A stretch of 64,000 nt of DNA, from contig NZ_DDHJ01000001.1 of assembly GCF_002338065.1 (NCBI RefSeq), positions 310,001 to 374,000 on the forward strand, read 5' to 3'. This document shows positions 50,582 through 59,825 of this stretch, piece after piece. Every line of letters starts with the position of its first letter. Within the stretch, counting starts at the first letter, position 1. The position numbers and the translations under genes were made by a program. The DNA comes from Pseudomonas sp. UBA1879 (GTDB taxonomy: Bacteria; Pseudomonadota; Gammaproteobacteria; Pseudomonadales; Pseudomonadaceae). Below the pieces are notes generated by a model that worked only from the letters and a program-made list of their open reading frames with translations, ran no database searches and was not told the origin of the DNA.

Positions 50582-52279
50582 ATGATCGAAAACTTCTGGA
50601 AGGATAAATATCCGTCTGGTATCGCTGCCGAGATCGATCCGGACGCGTATCCAAACGTTCAGGCGGTATTGAAACAGTCCTGCGAGCGTTTCGCCAACAA
50701 ACCCGCATTCAGCAACCTGGGCAAAACCCTCACCTACGGTGAGATGTATGAACTGTCCGGCGCTTTCGCTGCGTATCTTCAACAGCACACCGACCTGCAA
50801 CCGGGCGACCGCATCGCGGTGCAACTGCCCAACGTGCTGCAATACCCGATCGCCGTGTTCGGTGCCATTCGCGCCGGGCTGATCGTGGTCAACACCAACC
50901 CGCTGTACACGGCGCGGGAAATGGAACACCAATTCAACGACTCCGGTGCCAAAGCGCTGGTGTGCCTGGCAAACATGGCACACCTGGCCGAAAAGGTCGT
51001 GCCGAAAACCCAGGTCAAACACGTCATCGTCACCGAAGTCGCCGACCTGCTGCCGCCGCTCAAACGCTTGCTGATCAACAGCGTCATCAAGTACGTGAAA
51101 AAGATGGTGCCGCCGTTTCATCTGCCTAAAGCCGTCACGTTCAATCACGTGCTGGCGTGGGGTCGGGGCAAAGCGATCTCCGATGCATCGCCGAAAAGCG
51201 ACGACGTGGCCGTGCTGCAATACACCGGCGGCACCACCGGGGTGGCCAAGGGCGCGATGCTCACCCACCGTAACCTGATCGCCAACATGCTGCAGTGCAA
51301 GGCGCTCATGGGCTCCAACCTCAACGAAGGCATGGAAGTGCTGATCACGCCACTGCCGCTTTATCACATCTACGCGTTCACGTTTCACTGCATGTCGATG
51401 ATGCTGAGCGGCAACCACAACATCCTCATCAGCAACCCGCGCGACCTGTCGGCGATGGTCAAGGAACTGTCGAAATGGAAGTTCAGCGGTTTCGTGGGGC
51501 TGAACACGCTGTTCGTGGCACTGTGCAACAACGCTGACTTCCGCAATCTGGACTTCTCCGCACTGAAGCTCACGCTGTCAGGCGGCATGGCGTTGCAACA
51601 GGCGGCGGCCGAGCGCTGGAGGGAAGTGACCGGCTGCTCGATTTGCGAAGGCTACGGCATGACCGAAACCAGCCCGGTGGCGAGCGTCAACCCGATCCAG
51701 AAAATTCAGATGGGCACCATCGGCATTCCGGTGCCGTCGACTTTGTGCAAAACCATCAACGACGCGGGTGAAGAGTTGCCGCTGGGCGAAGTCGGCGAGT
51801 TGTGCGTCAAGGGCCCGCAGGTGATGAAAGGCTACTGGCAGCGTCAGGACGCCACGGATGAAATGCTCGACGCCGAAGGCTGGTTGAAAACCGGCGACAT
51901 CGCGATCATTCAGCCCGACGGCTACATGCGCATCGTCGACCGCAAGAAGGACATGATTCTGGTGTCCGGTTTCAACGTCTACCCGAACGAACTGGAGGAC
52001 GTACTGGCCAGCTTGCCAGGCGTGTTGCAAAGCGCGGCCATCGGGGTGCCGGACGATAAATCCGGTGAGGCGATCAAGATCTTCGTGGTGGTCAAACCCG
52101 GCGCAACGCTGACCAAGGATCAGGTCATGGAACACATGCGCGCCAATGTCACGGCCTACAAAGTGCCTCGCAACGTGGAATTCCGCGACGCGTTGCCGAC
52201 CACTAACGTCGGCAAGATCCTGCGCCGCGAACTGCGGGACGAAGAGTTGAAGAAGCTGGCGTTGAAAAAACCGGCGTGA
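50582..52279 (+). CDS. fadD1: Long-chain acyl-CoA synthetase FadD1
   Basis: A 565-aa paralogue of the preceding FadD2. It has YTGGTTGVAKGAML, CEGYGMTETSP, GWLKTGDIAIIQ and NVGKILRRELRDE. The N-terminus (MIENFWKDKYPSG) aligns with FadD2 (MQPDFWNDKRPAG). The ATG at 50582 has GAGGAG at 9 nt; longer in-frame starts would read through the intergenic region and lack FadD similarity. By position it is PAO1 PA3299. In P. aeruginosa FadD1 and FadD2 differ in chain-length use. A terminator follows. Confidence 0.93.
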   Translation: MIENFWKDKYPSGIAAEIDPDAYPNVQAVLKQSCERFANKPAFSNLGKTLTYGEMYELSGAFAAYLQQHTDLQPGDRIAVQLPNVLQYPIAVFGAIRAGLIVVNTNPLYTAREMEHQFNDSGAKALVCLANMAHLAEKVVPKTQVKHVIVTEVADLLPPLKRLLINSVIKYVKKMVPPFHLPKAVTFNHVLAWGRGKAISDASPKSDDVAVLQYTGGTTGVAKGAMLTHRNLIANMLQCKALMGSNLNEGMEVLITPLPLYHIYAFTFHCMSMMLSGNHNILISNPRDLSAMVKELSKWKFSGFVGLNTLFVALCNNADFRNLDFSALKLTLSGGMALQQAAAERWREVTGCSICEGYGMTETSPVASVNPIQKIQMGTIGIPVPSTLCKTINDAGEELPLGEVGELCVKGPQVMKGYWQRQDATDEMLDAEGWLKTGDIAIIQPDGYMRIVDRKKDMILVSGFNVYPNELEDVLASLPGVLQSAAIGVPDDKSGEAIKIFVVVKPGATLTKDQVMEHMRANVTAYKVPRNVEFRDALPTTNVGKILRRELRDEELKKLALKKPA

Positions 52280-52293
52280 TTCGCTGCCATGCC

Positions 52294-52327
52294 ACAAACC
52301 CCGCCTTCGTGCGGGGTTTGTCGTTTG
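52294..52327 (+). terminator. Rho-independent terminator after fadD1
   Basis: ACAAACCCCGC at 52294-52304 pairs with GCGGGGTTTGT at 52311-52321 (11-bp perfect stem), followed by a modest T-rich tail. Confidence 0.85.
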
Positions 52328-52345
52328 TGAGCCAGATGCGATCCC

Positions 52346-52432
52346 GTGGGAGCCGGCTTGCTGGCGAATGCGTCCGGTCAGGCAACGCTGCATTGAATGA
52401 CACACCGCTTTCGCCAGCAAGCCGGCTCCCAC
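52346..52432. repeat. REPIN (type B inverted REP pair)
   Basis: GTGGGAGCCGGCTTGCTGGC... at 52346-52368 and its perfect reverse complement at 52410-52432 (23-nt arms, 41-nt spacer). Confidence 0.92.
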
Positions 52433-52525
52433 AGGGATTTGCGTATGTCTGCAGATATGCATCAGGCCCTTTAAATCTGCGACAATCCGCGCCCTGCATT
52501 CAGATAGAAAAGACTTCGCGCCCTG

Positions 52526-55500
52526 ATGACCGACGAATCGCCCTCCATCGACCAGCTGTCCAAGAACCTCGACCACGGGATGATCAGTGATCGTCATCGC
52601 CTGCGTCGCCAGTTGCACGAGCTGCGCAAGAAGCCTGACGAAGGCAAGCTGGCGCAGTGGGTCGAGCGGGTTCAGGCGTCGTGCGCGCTGGTGACGTCGC
52701 GCAAGCAGAGCGTGCCGACGATCCGCTACGACGAAAACCTGCCGATCGCCGCCAAGCGTGACGAGATCAAAGACGCGTTGCTCAAGCACCAGGTGCTGAT
52801 CATCGCGGGGGAAACCGGCTCAGGCAAAACCACCCAGCTGCCGAAAATCTGCCTGGAAATCGGCCGCGGCCAGCACGGCCTCATCGGCCACACCCAGCCT
52901 CGCCGGATTGCCGCACGCAGCGTCGCCAGTCGGGTCGCGGAAGAAATCGGCACACCGTTGGGCGCGCTGGTCGGCTATCAGGTGCGCTTCGAGGACCAAA
53001 GCGATCAAAACACCCTGATCAAGCTGATGACCGACGGCATCCTGCTCGCCGAAACCCAGCACGACCGTTTTCTGGAGCGTTACGACACGATCATCGTCGA
53101 TGAAGCCCACGAGCGCAGCCTGAACATCGATTTCCTGCTCGGCTACCTGAAAACCCTGCTGCCACGCCGGCCGGACCTGAAAGTCATCATCACCTCGGCC
53201 ACCATCGACCTCGAACGTTTCTCCGAGCATTTCGACAAGGCGCCGATCATTGAAGTCTCGGGTCGAACCTTCCCGGTCGAGACCTGGTATCGGCCCATGA
53301 CGGCCGAGCAGGACGAAGAGGGCAACAGCGTCGAGGACGACCTGACCGTCGATCAGGCAATCCTCGCGACTCTCGACGAACTGGCCGCATTCGAACGCGC
53401 GGAACGCAAATCGCCAGGGGACGTGCTGGTCTTCCTGCCGGGCGAGCGCGAGATTCGTGACGCCGCCGAAATGCTGCGCAAGGCCCAGCTCAAGCACACC
53501 GAAATCCTGCCGCTGTACGCGCGTCTGTCGCCAGCCGAGCAGCAGCGGATCTTCCAGTCCCATCCCGGCCGTCGCGTGGTGCTGGCGACCAACGTCGCGG
53601 AAACCTCGCTGACCGTCCCCGGCATTCGCTACGTGATCGACACCGGTACTGCGCGGATCAGCCGTTACAGCTACCGCGCCAAGGTGCAGCGCCTGCCGAT
53701 CGAGGCGATTTCCCAGGCCAGCGCCAATCAGCGTAAAGGCCGTTGCGGCCGGGTCGAACCAGGCCTTTGCGTGCGTCTGTACAGCGAAGAGGATTTTCTC
53801 TCGCGTCCGGAATTCACCGACCCCGAGATTCTTCGCACGAACCTGGCGGCGGTCATCCTGCAGATGCTGCACCTGCGTCTGGGCCAGATCACCGATTTCC
53901 CTTTCATCGAGCCGCCGGATGGCAAGGCCATCAGCGACGGTTTCAACCTGTTGCAAGAGCTGTCGGCAGTCAACCGGGAAAACCAGCTGACGCCGTTGGG
54001 TCGTCAACTGGCGCGTCTGCCGGTGGACCCGCGTATGGGCCGCATGCTGCTGGAAGCGGCGAAGCAGGGCAGTCTTCAGGAAGTTTTGATCGTCGCCAGC
54101 GCGATGTCGATCCAAGACCCTCGCGAGCGTCCGCCCGAACGCCAACAGGCTGCGGATCAGGCCCACGCTCAATGGAAGGATCAGGATTCGGACTTTGCCG
54201 GGCTGGTCAATCTGTGGCGCGGTTTCGAAGAGCAGCGCCAGGCGCTGACCGCCAGTCCGTTGCGTAACTGGTGTCGGCGCAATTTCCTCAATTATCTGCG
54301 GCTGCGTGAATGGCGCGATTCCCATCGCCAACTGAGCCTGATCTGTCGTGACCTGCAACTGGCCGTCAACAAAGACCCGGCCGATTACCCGAAATTTCAC
54401 AAGGCGGTGCTGTCGGGCCTGCTCAGCCAGATCGGCCAGAAGACCGAAGAGGGCGATTACCTCGGGGCCCGTCAGCGTCGCTTCTGGGTTCACCCTTCAT
54501 CGGGGCTGGGGCGCAAACGGCCGCAGTGGATCATGGCCGCCGAACTGGTGGAGACCACCAAGCTGTACGCGCGCATGGTGGCCAAGATCGAGCCGGACTG
54601 GATCGAGCCGCTGGCCACGCACCTGATCAAGAAAAACCACTTCGAGCCTCACTGGGAGAAAAAGCGCGGGCAGGTCGTCGCGTTCGAGCAAATCACCCTG
54701 TTCGGCCTGATCATCGTCGGGCGTCGCCCTGTGCATTTCGGGCCGATTGATCCGGTGGTCTCGCGCGAGTTGTTCATTCGTGAAGGGCTGGTGCGTGGGG
54801 AGATTCAATCCCGCGCCAAATGCCTGAGCGCCAACACCAGGCTGCTTGAACAGCTCGACGAACTGGAAGCCAAGGCGCGGCGTCGCGACATTCTGGCGGA
54901 CGAAGAAACCTTGTTTCGCTTCTACGATGAGCGCCTGCCTGCCGAGATTCACCAGACCGCGACGTTCGACGCGTGGTATCGGATGGAAAGCCAGAAGAAC
55001 CCGCAGCTGCTGATCATGCGCGAGGAAGACGTACTCGCGCGGGAGGCCAGCGAGGTCACGGCCAATCTGTACCCGGACACGCTGCGCCTGGGCGATCTGA
55101 CCCTGCCGCTGACCTACCACTTTGAGCCTAATCATCCGCGCGACGGCGTGACATTGCGGGTGCCTGCGCCGCTGCTGTTGTCGCTGCCCGCCGAGCGTCT
55201 GGAGTGGCTGGTGCCGGGGCTGCTGGAGACCAAATGCGTGGCGCTGGTGCGCAACCTGCCCAAGGCGCTGCGCAAGAACTTCGTCCCGGTGCCGGATTTC
55301 GTCAAAGCGGCGTTGCAGCGCATGGTGTTCGCCGAAGGCTCGCTGCCCCAGGCGCTGGGCCGCGAGTTGTTGCGCATGACCGGGGCGCGGGTCTCTGATG
55401 AGGCGTGGGCTGAGGCCGCGCAGCAGGTGGAAAGCCACTTGAAGATGAACCTTGAAGTGGTCGATGCCAATGGCAAATTCCTCGGCGAAGGCCGCGATCT

Positions 55501-56437
55501 GGACGAGCTGACCGCGCGTTTCGCCGAGGCCGGGCAAGCGGCGTTGGCCGTGCCGCAGTCGGCCAAAAGCCAGCAGCCGGTGGAAGCCAAAGGCTTCGCC
55601 AAGGTCGAAGAGAAGACTCAGCAGAAGATCGCCGGGCTGTCGATGACGGTCTATCCGGCGCTGGTGGAAGAGGGCGGGGCGGTGAAGGAAGGGCGCTTCT
55701 CGACCCAGACTGAAGCCGAATATCAGCACCGGCGTGCCCTGCAGCGTTTACTGCTGCAACAGCTGGCCGAACCGACGAAATTCCTGCGCAGCAAATTGCC
55801 GGGGCAGACAGAGCTGGCATTGCTGTATCGCGACATGGGCCGGGTCGACGGGCTGATCGAAGACATTCTCCTGGCCAGTCTGGACAGCTGCATTCTCGAA
55901 GGCGAAGCCACATTGCCGCGCGATGGCGCAGGATTGATGTCGCTTGCCGAGCGCAAGCGCGGGGCCCTCACCGATCACGCCGAGCGTCTGGCGCGACTGA
56001 CCCTGGACATTCTCACGTTGTGGCATGGCCTGCAAAAGCGCTTCAAAGGCAAGATCGACCTGGCCCAGGCCGTCGCGCTGAACGACATCAAGGCGCAGTT
56101 GGGCAACCTGGTGTATCCGGGCTTCGTGCGGGAGACCCCTGCGCTGTGGATCAAGGAGCTGCCGCGCTACCTCAAGGCCATTGAACTGCGCCTGGAGAAG
56201 CTCGGCAGTCAGGTGCAGAAGGACCGGGTCTGGAGCATTGAACTGGGCAACCTCTGGGCGCAATACCAGACCCGCGCCGACAAACATGCGCAGGAAGGCA
56301 AACGCGACCCTGAACTGGCGGTATACCGCTGGTGGCTGGAGGAATACCGCGTGTCGCTGTTCGGCCAACAGCTAGGGACCAAAGTGCCGATTTCGGACAA
56401 GCGCTTGAGTAAGCAGTGGAGTCAGGTGGAAGGCTAA
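52526..56437 (+). CDS. hrpA: ATP-dependent RNA helicase HrpA
   Basis: A 1303-aa DEAH helicase. Walker A GETGSGKT is at 95-102, the DEAH box (VDEAHERS) at 192-195, and motif VI QRKGRCGRVEPG near residue 403. The helicase-associated HA2 and OB-like region follows, then the long DUF3418 C-terminal part that sets HrpA apart from shorter HrpB. Length matches E. coli HrpA (1300 aa). In E. coli HrpA resolves stalled ribosomes on mRNA. It stands in the PAO1 PA3297 position, inside the lipid gene cluster without an evident functional tie. Confidence 0.95.
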   Translation: MTDESPSIDQLSKNLDHGMISDRHRLRRQLHELRKKPDEGKLAQWVERVQASCALVTSRKQSVPTIRYDENLPIAAKRDEIKDALLKHQVLIIAGETGSGKTTQLPKICLEIGRGQHGLIGHTQPRRIAARSVASRVAEEIGTPLGALVGYQVRFEDQSDQNTLIKLMTDGILLAETQHDRFLERYDTIIVDEAHERSLNIDFLLGYLKTLLPRRPDLKVIITSATIDLERFSEHFDKAPIIEVSGRTFPVETWYRPMTAEQDEEGNSVEDDLTVDQAILATLDELAAFERAERKSPGDVLVFLPGEREIRDAAEMLRKAQLKHTEILPLYARLSPAEQQRIFQSHPGRRVVLATNVAETSLTVPGIRYVIDTGTARISRYSYRAKVQRLPIEAISQASANQRKGRCGRVEPGLCVRLYSEEDFLSRPEFTDPEILRTNLAAVILQMLHLRLGQITDFPFIEPPDGKAISDGFNLLQELSAVNRENQLTPLGRQLARLPVDPRMGRMLLEAAKQGSLQEVLIVASAMSIQDPRERPPERQQAADQAHAQWKDQDSDFAGLVNLWRGFEEQRQALTASPLRNWCRRNFLNYLRLREWRDSHRQLSLICRDLQLAVNKDPADYPKFHKAVLSGLLSQIGQKTEEGDYLGARQRRFWVHPSSGLGRKRPQWIMAAELVETTKLYARMVAKIEPDWIEPLATHLIKKNHFEPHWEKKRGQVVAFEQITLFGLIIVGRRPVHFGPIDPVVSRELFIREGLVRGEIQSRAKCLSANTRLLEQLDELEAKARRRDILADEETLFRFYDERLPAEIHQTATFDAWYRMESQKNPQLLIMREEDVLAREASEVTANLYPDTLRLGDLTLPLTYHFEPNHPRDGVTLRVPAPLLLSLPAERLEWLVPGLLETKCVALVRNLPKALRKNFVPVPDFVKAALQRMVFAEGSLPQALGRELLRMTGARVSDEAWAEAAQQVESHLKMNLEVVDANGKFLGEGRDLDELTARFAEAGQAALAVPQSAKSQQPVEAKGFAKVEEKTQQKIAGLSMTVYPALVEEGGAVKEGRFSTQTEAEYQHRRALQRLLLQQLAEPTKFLRSKLPGQTELALLYRDMGRVDGLIEDILLASLDSCILEGEATLPRDGAGLMSLAERKRGALTDHAERLARLTLDILTLWHGLQKRFKGKIDLAQAVALNDIKAQLGNLVYPGFVRETPALWIKELPRYLKAIELRLEKLGSQVQKDRVWSIELGNLWAQYQTRADKHAQEGKRDPELAVYRWWLEEYRVSLFGQQLGTKVPISDKRLSKQWSQVEG

Positions 56438-56769
56438 GGTATTGCGCTGAAGCTTGTGGGAGCCGGCTTGCTGGCGAAGGCAGTAGGTCAGGCAATGTGC
56501 GCCGTCTGACACGGCCCATTCGCCAGCAAGCCGGCTCTCACGCCCTTCCGGTAGCATCGACAGCAACGCCCCTGCATTCCAGCAGCCCGATAGCGCCAAA
56601 TCCCGGCCGTTATGGCAAACTTCGCGGCTAAAACCCAAGGCCTCATCAAAACAGCGCTCCCGTGAACGGGGGACTTTATCGTTGCATTGGTACTGTCGTT
56701 CCAGAAACAGCCAGCACCATGCTTGCGCAGACGGTTTGTCTGCCGCCCATCCAAGAGAGAGGAACGACC
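56438..56769. other. Gap before the KASIII-like gene
   Basis: 332 bases holding a type B REPIN (56457-56541) and the promoter region and leader for the 56770 gene. No gene seen in the rest. A longer in-frame start at 56662 exists for the downstream gene but reads through the leader. Confidence 0.6.
56457..56541. repeat. REPIN (type B inverted REP pair)
   Basis: GTGGGAGCCGGCTTGCTGGC... at 56457-56479 and near-perfect reverse complement at 56519-56541 (one mismatch). Confidence 0.9.
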
Positions 56770-57891
56770 GTGTACGACGTCGTGATCAGTGGCACAGGGC
56801 TCTACACCCCGCCCAACAGCATTTCCAATGATGAGCTGGTGCATTCTTTCAACACCTACGTCGCGCACTTCAATGCCGAACATGCTGCGGCGATCGAGGC
56901 TGGCGACATTCAAGCGTTGACCGAATCCAGCGCGGCCTTCATCGAGAAGGCCAGTGGCATCAAAAGCCGCTTCGTCATGGACAAGGAGGGCATCCTCGAT
57001 CCGCAGCGCATGAAACCTCGCTTGCCTGAACGCGCCAATGACGAATGGTCGATCCTCTGCCAGATGGGTGTCGCGGCCGCTGAACAGGCCCTGCAACGCG
57101 CCGGCAAGACCGCTGCCGATATCGATGGCGTGATCGTCGCCTGCTCCAACCTGCAACGTGCCTACCCTGCCATTTCCATCGAAATCCAGGCCGCCCTCGG
57201 TGTTCAAGGGTTCGGTTTCGACATGAACGTCGCCTGCTCTTCAGCGACCTTCGGCATTCAGACCGCCTGCAACAGCGTGAAACTGGGCCAGGCTCGCGCC
57301 TTGTTGGTGATCAGCCCGGAAATCTGCACCGCGCACCTGAATTTTCGCGACCGCGACAGCCACTTCATCTTTGGCGACGCGGCGACCGCCGTGGTGGTCG
57401 AGCGCGCCGATCTGGCGACGTCCGAGCACCAATTCGACATCGTCAGCACCAAATTGCTGACCAGTTTCTCCAACAACATCCGCAACAACTTCGGGTTCCT
57501 CAACCGCACAGCCGAAGAGGGCGAGGGCAAGCCGGACAAGCTGTTCGTGCAGGAAGGGCGCAAGGTGTTCCGTGAGGTCTGCCCGATGGTGGCGGAACTG
57601 GTGGGCACGCACCTGAGCGAAAACAGCCTCAATGTCAGCGACGTGAAGCGCTTCTGGCTGCATCAGGCGAACCTCAGCATGAACCATTTGATCGTGAAGA
57701 AGCTGCTGGACCGCGACGCTACCGTTGAGGAAGCCCCGGTGATTCTCGACAGTTACGCCAATACCAGCTCAGCGGGTTCGGTGATTGCGTTCCACACATA
57801 CCAGGATGATCTGCCCAAAGGCGCGCTCGGCGTGCTCAGTTCGTTTGGCGCGGGGTATTCGATTGGTAGCGTGATTTTGCGCAGGAAATAG
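56770..57891 (+). CDS. Beta-ketoacyl-ACP synthase III-like enzyme (PA3286 type)
   Basis: A 373-aa thiolase-fold condensing enzyme. The catalytic triad Cys156 (VACSSATFG), His298 (WLHQANLSMN) and Asn331 (SYANTSSAGS) is complete. The GTG at 56770 follows AGAGAGG at 8 nt and gives exactly the length I recall for P. aeruginosa PA3286, which condenses octanoyl-CoA from beta-oxidation with malonyl-ACP and so diverts medium-chain acyl-CoA to fatty-acid synthesis. It differs from classic FabH by its longer N-terminal part. A longer start at 56662 would lack family similarity. Confidence 0.9.
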   Translation: MYDVVISGTGLYTPPNSISNDELVHSFNTYVAHFNAEHAAAIEAGDIQALTESSAAFIEKASGIKSRFVMDKEGILDPQRMKPRLPERANDEWSILCQMGVAAAEQALQRAGKTAADIDGVIVACSNLQRAYPAISIEIQAALGVQGFGFDMNVACSSATFGIQTACNSVKLGQARALLVISPEICTAHLNFRDRDSHFIFGDAATAVVVERADLATSEHQFDIVSTKLLTSFSNNIRNNFGFLNRTAEEGEGKPDKLFVQEGRKVFREVCPMVAELVGTHLSENSLNVSDVKRFWLHQANLSMNHLIVKKLLDRDATVEEAPVILDSYANTSSAGSVIAFHTYQDDLPKGALGVLSSFGAGYSIGSVILRRK

Positions 57892-57909
57892 ATCGTTCAA
57901 CGGAGCCCT

Positions 57910-58046
57910 GTAGGCGCGTGGCTTGTCCCGCGATCTGGCGCGTAGCGGCAGTACAAGCATCGAACGCAGGTGTTGTTCTGGCCTGGACGCGGTTGCCATT
58001 TTTACGACCGGTTCCCGGCCGATCGCGGGACAAGCCGTGCGCCTAC
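57910..58046. repeat. Type D inverted repeat
   Basis: GTGGCTTGTCCCGCGATC at 57918-57935 and GATCGCGGGACAAGCC at 58021-58036 form the same pair as at 42332-42460. The rest of the gap 57892-58213 holds hairpins (CAAGCCT/AGGCTTG at 58147-58173; GCCGC/GCGGC near 58186-58205) that could end porin transcription, and no gene. Confidence 0.85.
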
Positions 58047-58213
58047 AGGGGCCAGTGTGTAATCAGCAATAGAAACAGCCCGGCATTGGCCTGTCGGAAC
58101 GGATGATGGGGATCCGACAGGGCAACGGCGGGCTGGAGAGTCACCTCAAGCCTAAGGGAGCGCCCAAGGCTTGATGCTTTTAGCTTGCCGCTTGAAACCT
58201 GCGGCTGCTGTTT

Positions 58214-59533
58214 TTAGAACTTGGCGATAACGTCCAGCTGCAGCGTGTTCGCATCTTCGTCACGCGGGGCGTTGGCGTAGGCGAAATCGGCTTTGGTCAG
58301 GAAATACGTAGCGCCGAGGGTGAAGTTCTTGTCGACGTCGTACGACACGCTCAGCTTGTGGCCGCGCGAACCGGTGGTGCCGTTGGCGAAGTCAGAGTCG
58401 GTGAAGGCACCCACCACGGCATTACGCTGGGTGTCGCGGTAGTTGTAGTCCAGCCCGAAGCCGAAGACTTTGGTCTTGATACCGGCCAGCCATGCGGTGT
58501 CCTGGTCACTGTCGGTGGCACTGTTGACCACGTACTGGCCATATACACCCAGCGGAACGACCAGGCCGGTGAAGTCCAGTTGGCCGAAGCCTTCATACAG
58601 GCGGAAGTCGGTGGTGTTGTTGCCGTTGATGCTCAAACCGCAGAACGTCGTGCTGGTGCTTGCCGCTGCCGGATTACAGTCGTTGGAGTTCTCGTACTGG
58701 TAAACCGAACCGCCGAGGGTCAGTTTCATCGCGTCGGTGACGCCGATACGGGTGCCCAACTGAGCCGCGTTCAGGCGCAGGTCGTTCTTGAACTGGGTGC
58801 CGTCGCCGCTGATGTTGTCCTTGAGGGTGTACGTGCCGGCGCTGCCGAACAGCTCGAAGCCCTTGGTGACGGGCAGGCTGTAAGTGGCGGCCAGGCCTTC
58901 CGGGTTGATGTCGCTGTCCCAGATCACGTCGCCTTCGCTGACCCAAGGCTGTGCCATCTTGCCGCCGATGATGTGCAGGTTCTGGATGGCGGTCGGGTGG
59001 TAATCGATGTAGCCCTGGTCCAGCCACAGGTCTTTCTTGGTGAAGTAGTCGTTCTGGTCGACGTTGGTGGAGTTGGCCTTGTTGTCGCCACCCGTGGCGA
59101 TACGAATGCCGGTGCTGACCTGCGGGTTGATGTCGGTGTAAGCGCCCAGACGCACGCGGATACGTTGGCGGTTCTTGTCCTGGCTGTTGTTCTGGTCGTC
59201 GATTTTGACCGTTTCCTGACGAACGCGAACGTCACCCTTGAATTGAGTCTTGGCGGCCCACGCCACTTTCTGTTCGAATGCCGACAGTTCCGAGGACTTG
59301 GCAGCGCTGGCGGCAGCGATCTGATCGGCTGTCGCTTTCTGGGCTTGCTGTTGAGCCTGCTGATCTTTGGCCAGCTCGGTTTGCAGTTCGGCGTATTGGG
59401 CTGGGGAAATCGAGCCGTTGGCCTTGAGCATGTCGAGCAGTTTCGCGTCGACTGCGGCGCTGGCCGGAACACTCATGGCCAGCAACAGACCGCCACACAG
59501 GGCTGCCGCAGTTTTGGTGGAAGCAAGACGCAT
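58214..59533 (-). CDS. Putative outer-membrane porin (Porin_5/DUF3573-like)
   Basis: A 439-aa porin-like protein. The signal peptide runs to VPASA-AVDAKLL. A short helical region with a Gln/Ala coiled stretch (about residues 55-95) is followed by a beta-barrel (RVRLGAYTDINPQVSTGI... to the C-terminal QLDVIAKF ending in Phe as in outer-membrane proteins). This matches the 'putative porin' family common in Pseudomonas. The ATG at 59533 has GGAG at 6 nt. The substrate is unknown. Two Cys residues (NDCNP, TFCGL) may form a loop disulfide. Confidence 0.82.
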   Translation of the reverse strand: MRLASTKTAAALCGGLLLAMSVPASAAVDAKLLDMLKANGSISPAQYAELQTELAKDQQAQQQAQKATADQIAAASAAKSSELSAFEQKVAWAAKTQFKGDVRVRQETVKIDDQNNSQDKNRQRIRVRLGAYTDINPQVSTGIRIATGGDNKANSTNVDQNDYFTKKDLWLDQGYIDYHPTAIQNLHIIGGKMAQPWVSEGDVIWDSDINPEGLAATYSLPVTKGFELFGSAGTYTLKDNISGDGTQFKNDLRLNAAQLGTRIGVTDAMKLTLGGSVYQYENSNDCNPAAASTSTTFCGLSINGNNTTDFRLYEGFGQLDFTGLVVPLGVYGQYVVNSATDSDQDTAWLAGIKTKVFGFGLDYNYRDTQRNAVVGAFTDSDFANGTTGSRGHKLSVSYDVDKNFTLGATYFLTKADFAYANAPRDEDANTLQLDVIAKF

Positions 59534-59825
59534 ATCAATCTCCGTAGATGAGAAGGGATGACAAAGCCATCCTGGGAACGACCGACCGGAAATGGGCGGA
59601 AAAAAGTCTGTGTTTTAAGAACCGAAGGCTCTAAAAACAGGCGCCAGTATTGCGATGGTTTATGACAGAGGGATGGCTAGGTGATGGCATGTCGATGACA
59701 CGTAAGAATTTCGTGGAACCCGCGAACTAGAGCGCTGTCGCCGAAGATTTCATGTGCAAGTCGAGTCACTTAGTGTTAAAGCGCAAACGTTGGCGCACGC
59801 GGTTTTGAGAGTCTGGGAGAGGTCG

